Assembly (NCBI GenBank): GCA_022361075.1 | Contig: JAKSBQ010000066.1 | Coordinates: 1-36,854, forward strand | Length of the DNA stretch: 36,854 nucleotides | Source: Opitutales bacterium | Lineage (GTDB): Bacteria > Verrucomicrobiota > Verrucomicrobiia > Opitutales > JAFGAQ01 | Direction of reading: 5' to 3' | In this document: piece after piece, positions 8,554-15,693 of the stretch | Layout: the number at the start of each line of letters is the position of its first letter | Numbering within the stretch: position 1 is the first letter of the stretch | Notes under the pieces: model-generated | Told to the model about the DNA's origin: nothing | Database searches by the model: none | What the model saw: the letters and a program-made list of their open reading frames with translations, nothing else | Program-made: the position numbers and the translations under genes

Positions 8554-9252
8554 TTATCCCAGCAACCCGCTGTTGGCAAAACTGTAAAACGCCGTCTGAC
8601 TTTGGTCGGGCCTGGATCGTCCGAGGATCACGTGATCCAGAAAATCGATATCAAGCAGTTCGGCTGCTTCACGGAGTTTTCGAGTGACTTCGATGTCTGC
8701 GGAGCTCGGAGAGGGATCTCCCGAAGGATGATTGTGTACCACAATGACTGCTGAGGCGTTCAGTTTGATCGCCTCTCGGAAGCACTCCCTCGGGTGAACT
8801 AAGCTTCCGCTGACTGTTCCTGAAGTAACCTCCTTGGCTTTGATGAGGTGGTTTTTGCGGTTTAACGCCAAAACCCAAAACTTTTCTACCTCCAGTGAGG
8901 GCAGCATGGGTTGGAAAAATTGAAAAACCCGTTCCGGATCATCCAGCACCTTAGGCTCCTGCACATGCGCAGTCAGGACCCGATTCGAGATTTCCATGAC
9001 AGCCTTCAGTTGGAGCGCCTTTACATGTCCGATTCCGTGAACTGCAGTGAAGTCTTCAACTGTCCATTTCGTGAGCTCTGCCAATGAGCCTGCTTCAGAG
9101 ATCAGATCGAAAGAGACTTCCAGAACATCCTTTTGTTGGCTTCCGCTGCGAATGAGCATGGCAAGCAATTCGATGTCACTCAGGGCTTTTGCGCCGAGCT
9201 TCTCAAGTCGTTCCTGAGGGCGGCCTTCGGAGGAGAGTTGTTTGAGCTTCAT
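8554..9252 (-). CDS. radC: RadC-family JAB/MPN domain protein
   Basis: The protein has 232 residues from the ATG at 9250-9252 (MKLKQLSSEGRPQERLEKLG); a GTG five codons earlier (9267) is also open. The N-terminal part has the RadC signature RPQERLEKLGAKALSDIELLAMLIRSG and a helix-hairpin-helix (FTAVHGIGHVKALQLKAV). The C-terminal JAB/MPN domain has the metal site in VIVVHNHPSGDPSPSSADIEV, the H-x-H-P-S-G-D...S...D pattern, and ends in DHVILG. Members were long labelled DNA-repair proteins, but that role is disputed and the metal-dependent activity is not well defined. It is a full-length, standard member. It lies directly after the terminator of the upstream gene, so it probably has its own promoter or depends on read-through. 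Confidence 0.9.
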   Translation of the reverse strand: MKLKQLSSEGRPQERLEKLGAKALSDIELLAMLIRSGSQQKDVLEVSFDLISEAGSLAELTKWTVEDFTAVHGIGHVKALQLKAVMEISNRVLTAHVQEPKVLDDPERVFQFFQPMLPSLEVEKFWVLALNRKNHLIKAKEVTSGTVSGSLVHPRECFREAIKLNASAVIVVHNHPSGDPSPSSADIEVTRKLREAAELLDIDFLDHVILGRSRPDQSQTAFYSFANSGLLG

Positions 9253-9278
9253 GAGGTGGTGGATCACGCGAGCATGAA

Positions 9279-9313
9279 AAAACCCGCTCTTGGATGGTAG
9301 CGGGTTTTGCTAA
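9279..9313 (-). terminator. intrinsic terminator after exported protein gene
   Basis: AAAACCCGCT (9279-9288) and AGCGGGTTTT (9299-9308) form a perfect 10-bp stem with a 10-nt loop. Read on the minus strand the stem is followed by a run of six T. It lies 23 bp downstream of the stop of the small exported protein gene (9332) and about 26 bp upstream of the radC start, so it separates the two transcripts. Confidence 0.85.
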
Positions 9314-9331
9314 AATTTGTAAAGCAACGAG

Positions 9332-9895
9332 TTACTGATCCATAATCGTTTTGATCTTATCGATGTAGGGCGTGAGGGCTTTGATGTTGTCGGGATTTAC
9401 ATTTTCGGTCATGGCCACCATCCCTTTCACTTGCTCAAGCGCTGCTCCGAGCTGTTGTTTGAACATCGCCTTCTGAGCGTCATCGATGCCTGGCATGTCG
9501 TCGATTTCTTTGAGCTTGGCCATCATGTCACCCATGCCGTTTTTCTCCATCTCTTGTTTGACGGTGATTGCCATGAAGGTTTGCACGATATTGATGGTAT
9601 CCGCAAAGAGGGCCTCACCCGATTTATAGCCCAGTGGCTTGATCATTTTTTCGAAGTCTTTGTAAAGCTTGTGCCCTTTAAGTGCGTTAAATCCGGCCTG
9701 CATCATCTCGTCAACTGTGCCGTCTTCTAGGTGATCTTCTTGAGGATAAACATCGTCTTCATGTTCTTCCATCCACTCGTTGACTTTTGGGTAAGCAGAG
9801 ATCCATTTTTCGATGGCCTTTTGAGTCAGGGTTTCTCCCTGACAGAGGTATGCGAGTAGAAAGAACGAGACTGTGATGAGTGAGATTTTTTTCAT
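9332..9895 (-). CDS. hypothetical exported helical protein
   Basis: The protein has 187 residues from the ATG at 9893-9895. MKKISLITVSFFLLAYLCQG is a good signal peptide, with cleavage likely after G20 (or a nearby small residue) to give ETLTQKAIEKW. There is no lipobox in the normal position, although a Cys lies near the cleavage site. The rest is soluble, Met-, Asp- and Lys-rich and predicted helical, e.g. WMEEHEDDVYPQEDHLEDG and GMGDMMAKLKEIDDM. I do not recognise the family; it is probably periplasmic. A longer frame to 10039 would overlap the divergent dehydratase gene and would bury the signal peptide, so it is rejected. It has its own terminator and shares a 126-bp divergent promoter region with the dehydratase. 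Confidence 0.72.
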   Translation of the reverse strand: MKKISLITVSFFLLAYLCQGETLTQKAIEKWISAYPKVNEWMEEHEDDVYPQEDHLEDGTVDEMMQAGFNALKGHKLYKDFEKMIKPLGYKSGEALFADTINIVQTFMAITVKQEMEKNGMGDMMAKLKEIDDMPGIDDAQKAMFKQQLGAALEQVKGMVAMTENVNPDNIKALTPYIDKIKTIMDQ

Positions 9896-9965
9896 ATGGG
9901 TCTGATTTATGGTTTGGGAAGAGCGGGCAATTTTGGGTGGCCCGCAGTTAGCTATTAAGCAAATG

Positions 9966-9981
9966 ACGTTGAAGTCAACGT
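9966..9981. promoter_or_regulatory. 16-bp dyad, possible operator in divergent promoter
   Basis: ACGTTGA-AG-TCAACGT is a perfect inverted repeat with 7-bp arms, placed between the divergent exported-protein and dehydratase genes. The minus-strand TTGACT inside it resembles a -35 element, so a bound repressor would cover a promoter. A second inverted repeat (GCGGGC 9923-9928 and GCCCGC 9940-9945) lies closer to the exported-protein start. Neither has been tied to a known regulator. Confidence 0.35.
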
Positions 9982-10021
9982 GTGTATTTAATATCAATTT
10001 CCATTTAGTGAAACTACGGTC

Positions 10022-11014
10022 ATGACCTCCTCTATTCAATTAGCCTTGAAACGTTTGCGATTCCACGTTCATCAAACACCGCTGGTCGAGTCGTCTCAAC
10101 TCAATCGAATGCTGGGTGCACGGATCCTGTTCAAAGCCGAAAATCTTCAGAAAGTAGGCGCATTCAAAGCGAGAGGCGCTTGCAATTGTTTGATAGCGAG
10201 GATCGAGTCAGGAGAAATGCCAATCCGAGTGATTGCCAATAGTTCGGGAAATCACGCTCAGGCAGTGGCTTGGGCAGCCAGGCAGTTTTCGATCCCCGCG
10301 ACGATTTACATGCCGAAAAATGTGTCTTCAATAAAAGCCCAGGCGACGCGTGCCTACGGCGCGGAGGTGATTTTTGGAGACGACCGGGCGGAGGTGGATC
10401 AAATGACTGAAGAGGCATCGGAAGATGAGGGAGTTTTTTGGATACCACCGTATAACCATCATGACGTGATTGCTGGACAAGGGACTAGTGTGTTCGAAGT
10501 GCTCGAACAAGATCAGGAATTTGATGCTGTGTTTGCACCGTGCGGTGGAGGTGGTCTTCTCTCGGGATGTTTGATTGCGTGTCGTGAGTTTTCGGAGCAC
10601 ATCCAAGTGATCGGAGTGGAGCCGAGTGAGGCGTGTGACGCTTACGAGTCGGTTAAAACTGGCAAAATCCAGAGGCTTTCCGAGGCTCCAGACACTATCG
10701 CTGACGGAGCTCGCACCTTGTCAATTGGGAATAAAACCTATCCGCATCTTCAACAATTGGACGACTGGTTTCTGGCCGAAGAGGAGGACATCCTCTACTG
10801 GACCCAGTGGCTCAACCACTTGCTGAAAATAAGAGTGGAACCCACCGCAGCGATGGTCATGCAAGGGGTTGTGGGGTGGTTGCGAAAGCAGAGAGAGAAC
10901 AAGCGACTTTTAGTGGTCCTGAGTGGAGGAAACATGGATGCGCAGACTACTGCGAAGATTTGGAAAAGGGACAGGCTTTGCATCACTCCCGGAAAAAAGT
11001 ATCCCTTGCGATAA
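10022..11014 (+). CDS. PLP-dependent serine/threonine dehydratase family protein
   Basis: A 330-residue fold-type II PLP enzyme. The Schiff-base lysine is K49 in KVGAFKARGA, the PLP-phosphate/substrate loop is SSGNHAQAVAWAA, and the Gly-rich phosphate-cradle is PCGGGGLLSG. Members convert L-threonine or L-serine to 2-oxobutyrate or pyruvate and ammonia, or racemise serine. There is no C-terminal ACT regulatory domain, so it is of the catabolic or short type rather than the feedback-inhibited IlvA. It starts the plus-strand run of three genes with the sugar kinase (26 bp gap) and DeoC, and faces the threonine aldolase at 12744. Substrate choice (Thr, Ser, or hydroxy-amino-acid racemisation) cannot be fixed from sequence. 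Confidence 0.88.
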   Translation: MTSSIQLALKRLRFHVHQTPLVESSQLNRMLGARILFKAENLQKVGAFKARGACNCLIARIESGEMPIRVIANSSGNHAQAVAWAARQFSIPATIYMPKNVSSIKAQATRAYGAEVIFGDDRAEVDQMTEEASEDEGVFWIPPYNHHDVIAGQGTSVFEVLEQDQEFDAVFAPCGGGGLLSGCLIACREFSEHIQVIGVEPSEACDAYESVKTGKIQRLSEAPDTIADGARTLSIGNKTYPHLQQLDDWFLAEEEDILYWTQWLNHLLKIRVEPTAAMVMQGVVGWLRKQRENKRLLVVLSGGNMDAQTTAKIWKRDRLCITPGKKYPLR

Positions 11015-11040
11015 ACTGCTAATTTTTTAGGATTTAAAAC

Positions 11041-11988
11041 ATGAATACCCCAATTGTTGTAGTCGGAAGTTATGTTCAGGATTTGTCGTTTACGACCAAT
11101 CGATTTCCGGCTCCCGGTGAAACGATTATTGGAGAGTTTTTAACTGGCCCCGGAGGCAAAGGTTCAAATCAGGCAGTTGCGGCCCGTCGAGCGGGTGGAG
11201 ACGTGTGTTTCGTGGGTGCGGTAGGCGCGGATGCGTTTGCATCGGTTGCTAAGCAGTTTCATGAAAATGAGGGTATTCATGCAAAGTGGCTGGAATCGAA
11301 GGACGTCAGTTCCGGTGCGGCCTCAATTGTCGTGGATGCTTCGGGGCAGAACCAAATTGTGGTGGCCCTCGGAGCCAACAATGAGTTGAAAAGCGAGGAA
11401 GTGAGTAGCCGATTGCCCGAATCGGCGGAGATTGTCGTCACGCAGTTGGAGACAAACCCGGAGGCGACGATGGAGACGCTGAAGTGGGGACGATCGAAAG
11501 GAGCTTTGACGGTATTGAACCCAGCTCCGATGAGAGAGGATTTTGATGCCAATGTATTGCAAGAGTGTGATGTGATCATTCCAAACGAAACTGAGTTCGT
11601 GAGTTTGTTGAAAATAATCGATCCGCAAAAACACGCGCTCTTCACGGAGGAGCATTTGACGGGACTATCCGGGGATCGATTGCATGCGAAGTGTAGGCTT
11701 TTGGGAGTCAAAGAAGTGATTTTGACGCTTGGGAAACAGGGAGCGTTCTGGTCTTCCGAAGGGCAGTATCAAGTATTTCCTGCGATTGAAGGAATCCAGG
11801 CGGTGGATACCACGGGTGCGGGTGATGCCTTTGTTGGTGGGTTTGCCGCTGGTTGGGTGTTATTTGAAAAAGACTTCGGCAGAGCTGTGGATTATGGAGT
11901 GGTTGTCTCTGGATTGTCGGTCACAAAATTGGGCACTGCGCCCGCGATGCCGAAACAAGAAGATATCGTTGCATTCCTGGAGACATGA
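11041..11988 (+). CDS. rbsK: PfkB-family pentose kinase (ribokinase or deoxyribokinase)
   Basis: A 315-residue ribokinase-like protein. The N-terminal PfkB signature is in GPGGKGSNQAVAARRAG (about residues 37-53), with GAVGADAF following. The C-terminal signature is DTTGAGDAFVGGFAAG, with the catalytic base D262. The length and the GGKGSNQA form match ribokinase. It would phosphorylate ribose, or 2-deoxyribose, at O5 with ATP in the cytoplasm. The next gene, 47 bp downstream, is deoxyribose-phosphate aldolase, so a deoxyribokinase role is plausible and cannot be excluded from motifs. No transporter for either sugar is in view. Symbol rbsK is given for the family. Confidence 0.85.
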   Translation: MNTPIVVVGSYVQDLSFTTNRFPAPGETIIGEFLTGPGGKGSNQAVAARRAGGDVCFVGAVGADAFASVAKQFHENEGIHAKWLESKDVSSGAASIVVDASGQNQIVVALGANNELKSEEVSSRLPESAEIVVTQLETNPEATMETLKWGRSKGALTVLNPAPMREDFDANVLQECDVIIPNETEFVSLLKIIDPQKHALFTEEHLTGLSGDRLHAKCRLLGVKEVILTLGKQGAFWSSEGQYQVFPAIEGIQAVDTTGAGDAFVGGFAAGWVLFEKDFGRAVDYGVVVSGLSVTKLGTAPAMPKQEDIVAFLET

Positions 11989-12035
11989 GCCTCTGATTGC
12001 TTCCTGAAATTTCGAAAACCAACACTTCCTAATCC

Positions 12036-12731
12036 ATGAATCCCATAGAACTCGCACGTTATTTTGATCACACCAACCTAAAGTTGGACGCCACTGAAGC
12101 GGATATTGAAAAACTCTGCCAAGAAGCGATCGAGATGGGCACCTATTCGGTCATGCTTTACCCTACTGGTGTAAAGCAGGCATCCACGTTATTGAAAGGA
12201 GTGACCCCGATGGTAGGAACAGTTGTAGGTTTTCCTTCTGGGCGATTTTCAAGTGCTTCGAAGCAAGGGGAAGTCGTGGAGGCTGCTAAAAATGGGGCGG
12301 CTGAAGTGGATGTGGTTGCGAATTATCCTGCATTGATCGCTGGCGAGCCAAATTTGATGGAGGAGGAGTTGAAGCTGCTGACGGAAGAGGCTCATCAAGC
12401 TTCCATGAAAATCAAGGTGATCGTTGAAACCTGTTATCTGACCGACGGTCTAATTTTAGATGCTCTCAAGATTTGCGAGAATGTGGGTGTAGATATGATC
12501 AAGACGTCAACGGGCTTCGGAAGTGACGGGGCAAAGGTGGAGCATATCCAGTTGTGGAAAAACAACCGAACTACCCATATTGGTCTCAAAGCTTCAGGGG
12601 GAATCAGGACACTAAACGACGCGATTACTCTCATTGAAGCGGGTGCAGATCGTTTGGGCCTTTCTGCGGGCTTGGCCATTCTCAACGAACTGAAGACCGG
12701 AGAAGAGGGAACCCCAGCTGCTGGTTACTAG
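12036..12731 (+). CDS. deoC: deoxyribose-phosphate aldolase
   Basis: A 231-residue class I aldolase that splits 2-deoxyribose 5-phosphate into glyceraldehyde 3-phosphate and acetaldehyde. The Schiff-base lysine is K156 in DMIKTSTGFG, and the second active-site lysine is K185 in IGLKASGGIR; the proton-relay Asp region AEVDVVANY is also present. The N-terminus YFDHTNLKLDAT matches DeoC. The length is typical of the short bacterial form. It ends the run with the dehydratase and PfkB kinase and is convergent with the threonine aldolase, with only 12 bp between stop codons. It probably serves nucleoside or deoxyribose breakdown. Confidence 0.95.
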   Translation: MNPIELARYFDHTNLKLDATEADIEKLCQEAIEMGTYSVMLYPTGVKQASTLLKGVTPMVGTVVGFPSGRFSSASKQGEVVEAAKNGAAEVDVVANYPALIAGEPNLMEEELKLLTEEAHQASMKIKVIVETCYLTDGLILDALKICENVGVDMIKTSTGFGSDGAKVEHIQLWKNNRTTHIGLKASGGIRTLNDAITLIEAGADRLGLSAGLAILNELKTGEEGTPAAGY

Positions 12732-12743
12732 GATTGCAGGAAG

Positions 12744-13784
12744 TTAACTCATTTTATGTGCCCAAAATTCGACGTCTTGAACGAAGGCTTCGATCTCGTC
12801 GATTTGGGAGTCCCAACTAGTCATCAACCGCCAACCGCCGACTTTGTTGAACGGGTAGAAATTCCAGCCCTGCTTTTCAAGATATTCAGGTAGCCCCTCC
12901 GGCATTTCGCAGAAGATCGCGTTAGTCTCAACTGGGTAAAGGATTTTTATGAAATCGAATCTATCCATTTTTTCGGAAAAGATCATCGCCATTTCGTTGG
13001 CGTTTTGAGCGTTGCTTTTCCACTCACCAGATTCCAAATAACCAATCCATGGAGCACTTAAGAATCTCATTTTAGACATGAGTTGGCCGCTTTGCTTGAC
13101 ACGGTAATCAAGGCGGTCCGAGACTTCTTTGTTGAAAACAACAAGCACCTCGCCGAAGCCCAATCCGTTTTTCACCCCACCCAGACTTAGGAGATCGACT
13201 CCGGATCTCCAGGATAGCTCAGCAGGAGACGCCGCGAGGGAGATGCACGCGTTGCTGAACCTTGCGCCATCCATGTGTACATGCATTCCTTTTTGGTGTG
13301 CTTCGTTCGAAAGTGCTTTGATTTCATTAGGAGTGTAGCAGGTGCCTACTTCAGTGCACTGTGTGATGCTGATGAGTCCTGGTAGAGTTCCGTGAACCCC
13401 ATGCGAAGATTCAATAATCCCGTCCAGCGAACCAAGCTTCATTTTTCCGTTGGGTCCGTCCGCGAAGCGCAATTGGACACCTGCTTTAAAAAAGGAAGGA
13501 GCATGACATTCGTCGTTTTCAATGTGAGCGAACGGATGACAGACGACGCTTTGATAACTTCTGATGCTCGACGCAATGGACAGGCAATTCGCCGCGGTTC
13601 CTCCGGTTACGAAATAGACATCAGCCCTGGTTTCCAGCCACTGTTGGATGACTTCTTTGGCCTGTGTGGTTTGGTGATCTTCGCCGTAGGCTGGGACATG
13701 ACCTTCGTTTGCTTCAATTAAACCCCGCATTGCTTGAGGGCTGATTCCCGCATTGTTGTCGCTGGCAAAATTCTTGGATTTCAT
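12744..13784 (-). CDS. threonine aldolase family protein (low specificity)
   Basis: A 346-residue fold-type I PLP enzyme of the beta-eliminating lyase group. It opens FASDNNAGISPQAM, where threonine aldolases have the SDN substrate loop. It has FVTGGTAANCLSI (PLP phosphate loop), HVHMDGARFSNA (Asp172 contacts the PLP ring nitrogen) and SLGGVKNGLGFGEVL, with K205 as the Schiff-base lysine. The usual motif is GGTKNG, so the Thr-to-Val change is a small deviation. It would cleave L-threonine or allo-threonine to glycine and acetaldehyde. It is convergent with deoC, whose product is also acetaldehyde. No partner gene lies on its own strand. Confidence 0.9.
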   Translation of the reverse strand: MKSKNFASDNNAGISPQAMRGLIEANEGHVPAYGEDHQTTQAKEVIQQWLETRADVYFVTGGTAANCLSIASSIRSYQSVVCHPFAHIENDECHAPSFFKAGVQLRFADGPNGKMKLGSLDGIIESSHGVHGTLPGLISITQCTEVGTCYTPNEIKALSNEAHQKGMHVHMDGARFSNACISLAASPAELSWRSGVDLLSLGGVKNGLGFGEVLVVFNKEVSDRLDYRVKQSGQLMSKMRFLSAPWIGYLESGEWKSNAQNANEMAMIFSEKMDRFDFIKILYPVETNAIFCEMPEGLPEYLEKQGWNFYPFNKVGGWRLMTSWDSQIDEIEAFVQDVEFWAHKMS

Positions 13785-14047
13785 CTGATGATTGGAATTA
13801 TCAGAAAAAATATTATTAAAAGAAATTTAATTTTTGGGGATTCTACCGATAAAGAAATAGATAATTATTGGTAAAGTTTATCTAAAATGAACTTGCGAAT
13901 GCCTGCCAATCTGTATTGTTTAAGTAGTCTCTACCCTGAATAAAAGATCCGTTAAGTCCACCAACGCAATTTGTAAGAACGTCAGTTTATTGAATTTTTC
14001 ATTCGGCCACGAATGAAGAGCGAGAAAGAAAAAGCATACTAATCATC
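13785..14047. other. non-coding stretch, possible small-RNA locus
   Basis: No convincing reading frame is found here. The left part is AT-rich and holds a 9-bp inverted repeat, TACCGATAA (13844-13852) and TTATTGGTA (13865-13873) with a 12-nt loop. The right part runs into a strong plus-strand terminator at 14053, although no plus-strand gene precedes it. This would fit an unannotated small RNA or a decayed gene. I could not match it to 6S RNA, tmRNA or RNase P RNA by eye. Confidence 0.3.
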
Positions 14048-14052
14048 AAAGG

Positions 14053-14080
14053 AGCCGCTCGATTTCGAGCGGCTTTTTTT
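14053..14080 (+). terminator. orphan intrinsic terminator
   Basis: AGCCGCTCGA (14053-14062) and TCGAGCGGCT (14065-14074) form a near-perfect GC-rich stem with an effective ATTT loop. It is followed by T7 on the plus strand. On the minus strand the flank lacks a T-run, so it is oriented for plus-strand transcription, though it might also slow transcripts leaving the minus-strand gene that ends at 14104. Confidence 0.7.
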
Positions 14081-14103
14081 GGCTTTTGAAAAAGGGTTGT
14101 GAT

Positions 14104-15693
14104 CTACGGGACGACTAGCGATAGACTTTCGGTGTACTCCTTGTCCTTGTGCTTGAAAACCAGTGTGATACGGTGCTCCCTGCCCGAGGTAAGGCTCAGG
14201 GGAGTGTCTAATTCAAAACGTCCGTCTAGAACAGGGATGTTCATGTCATTGTTTTCCCATCTCAAATGAAGAATACCTCTCTCAAGACATGGGATGATAC
14301 CTGCGATGGTGACCTCGTTCCGAGCGACTTTCACTGGTGTTGAGTTGATAGGCAACCGATTGACAGAAGTGATTTGTATCGGGTCCTCAAATTGGACATT
14401 CAGAGTTTTTAACACGATGGATCTTGTTCCATTCGATACGACAAACTCGAAATGGTTGTCGCCGAGATTCAGTGGTACGAACACATCAAATGGACCGCTT
14501 TCATCTCCTAACCAAATGGCTGCGCCTGTCTTCGTATTGCGCAATTGTGCGATTAGTGAACCCTTGAAGCTGTATCTACCTTTCAATCGGATCACGGGAC
14601 TTAGAGATTTAAAACCACCACCTTCTACGCGTTCCAAGATCTCGCCATCCACATATTGTTGGCCGTTTATGTGACTGGAGATGACATTTTCAATCTCGAT
14701 ATCAGAGTGCTGGTGAGATACCACAAGGTAGTCGAAATAAGTGTGACCGTTGATCTCGACGGATGCTTTGAGGGTATGGCTGCTATTCTCCTTTAGTTCA
14801 ATCGAGCCAGAGAATTTGTGGTCATGAATGGGCAGTTTTCGCTCAAGATCGCTCGTACTGATGGTTACTGTTCCTTCGGCGAGCGCTTCGACCGTCCCCT
14901 GAAAGAAGAAATTTTTTAGTTGGGTGGAGATACGCTTGTCGGATCCATCTCGTTGAGAGAACCCTCTGTAGGATAGGTAGGAAGCGGGTTGGAGGTCGAT
15001 AGGATCGGACAGGACAAACGTAAGCTCTTGTGAACTGAGGACCAGGTTTTGGTATTTGGTCTCGATGAGAATAGTATTTTCTCCTTCTCTCAAAGTGTAG
15101 CGCACTTCAAAACGACCTTCAGATTCCCTCACTAAAATGGGTTGGCCCGAACCACTCTCGGCATTCAGTCTGGCCCATTCGGCAGTCTTTGAACTCCCAA
15201 CCAAAACGATGCTTGGAATGGTCGTTTTTATTGGTTCGGAAACTTCACTTTCAAGCGGTATAGAAGATACTATTTTTTCCCCTACTTTGAATTGAATCTC
15301 TTCCAGAGAGGGTGGTTGTAACCTGATAATTTGTCGCTCTTCTGTGTGATAAAAACCATCGTACCATCGAGCTTTCAGTTCATTGACGCCATCATTGAGT
15401 GCCAAATCGAATTCACACTGAGAGTCTTTGGTTTCAAAGATGAATGTACTTTCAGTCCCATTGACGATCACCTGTCCGTCGTAAGCTCCTTCAACCCGAA
15501 TCTTCGCCCTGAGTCGGTTGAGATCAGTCAAGATTGTGGATTGGTTTTCGTCGAGAAAGAAGAGACCATTTTCTGAATCGTACTTTGAAATATCGATGTG
15601 GATCTGAGAGAAAACTGAATTTAGTGACCAGGTCACCCCAGCCAAGAAGACGCCCAAACTTCTGAAAAGAGATGTCTTGGCAGGCTTAATCAT
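14104..15693 (-). CDS. hypothetical secreted protein with Ig-like beta repeats
   Basis: The protein has 529 residues. A signal peptide is likely (MIKPAKTSLFRSLGVFLAGV..., hydrophobic core about residues 11-27, cleavage near SVFSQ). The mature part is beta-rich and built from several units of about 80-100 residues that resemble bacterial Ig-like domains, with recurring phrases such as GVNELKARWYDG, EGENTILIETKYQN, NSSHTLKASVEINGH and GDNHFEFVVSNGTRS ('N..F.V.V..G' type strands). No catalytic motif is seen. Its ATG overlaps the stop of the upstream PKD membrane protein as ATGA, so the two are translationally coupled. It probably acts in the periplasm or cell surface as partner of that protein and the bactofilin. 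The family is not recognised. Confidence 0.75.
   Translation of the reverse strand: MIKPAKTSLFRSLGVFLAGVTWSLNSVFSQIHIDISKYDSENGLFFLDENQSTILTDLNRLRAKIRVEGAYDGQVIVNGTESTFIFETKDSQCEFDLALNDGVNELKARWYDGFYHTEERQIIRLQPPSLEEIQFKVGEKIVSSIPLESEVSEPIKTTIPSIVLVGSSKTAEWARLNAESGSGQPILVRESEGRFEVRYTLREGENTILIETKYQNLVLSSQELTFVLSDPIDLQPASYLSYRGFSQRDGSDKRISTQLKNFFFQGTVEALAEGTVTISTSDLERKLPIHDHKFSGSIELKENSSHTLKASVEINGHTYFDYLVVSHQHSDIEIENVISSHINGQQYVDGEILERVEGGGFKSLSPVIRLKGRYSFKGSLIAQLRNTKTGAAIWLGDESGPFDVFVPLNLGDNHFEFVVSNGTRSIVLKTLNVQFEDPIQITSVNRLPINSTPVKVARNEVTIAGIIPCLERGILHLRWENNDMNIPVLDGRFELDTPLSLTSGREHRITLVFKHKDKEYTESLSLVVP

Noticed and set aside
13785-14080. 6S RNA, tmRNA or RNase P RNA
   Set aside because: No tag-peptide frame, tRNA-like ends, conserved P4 segments or long bulged hairpin could be made out by eye.
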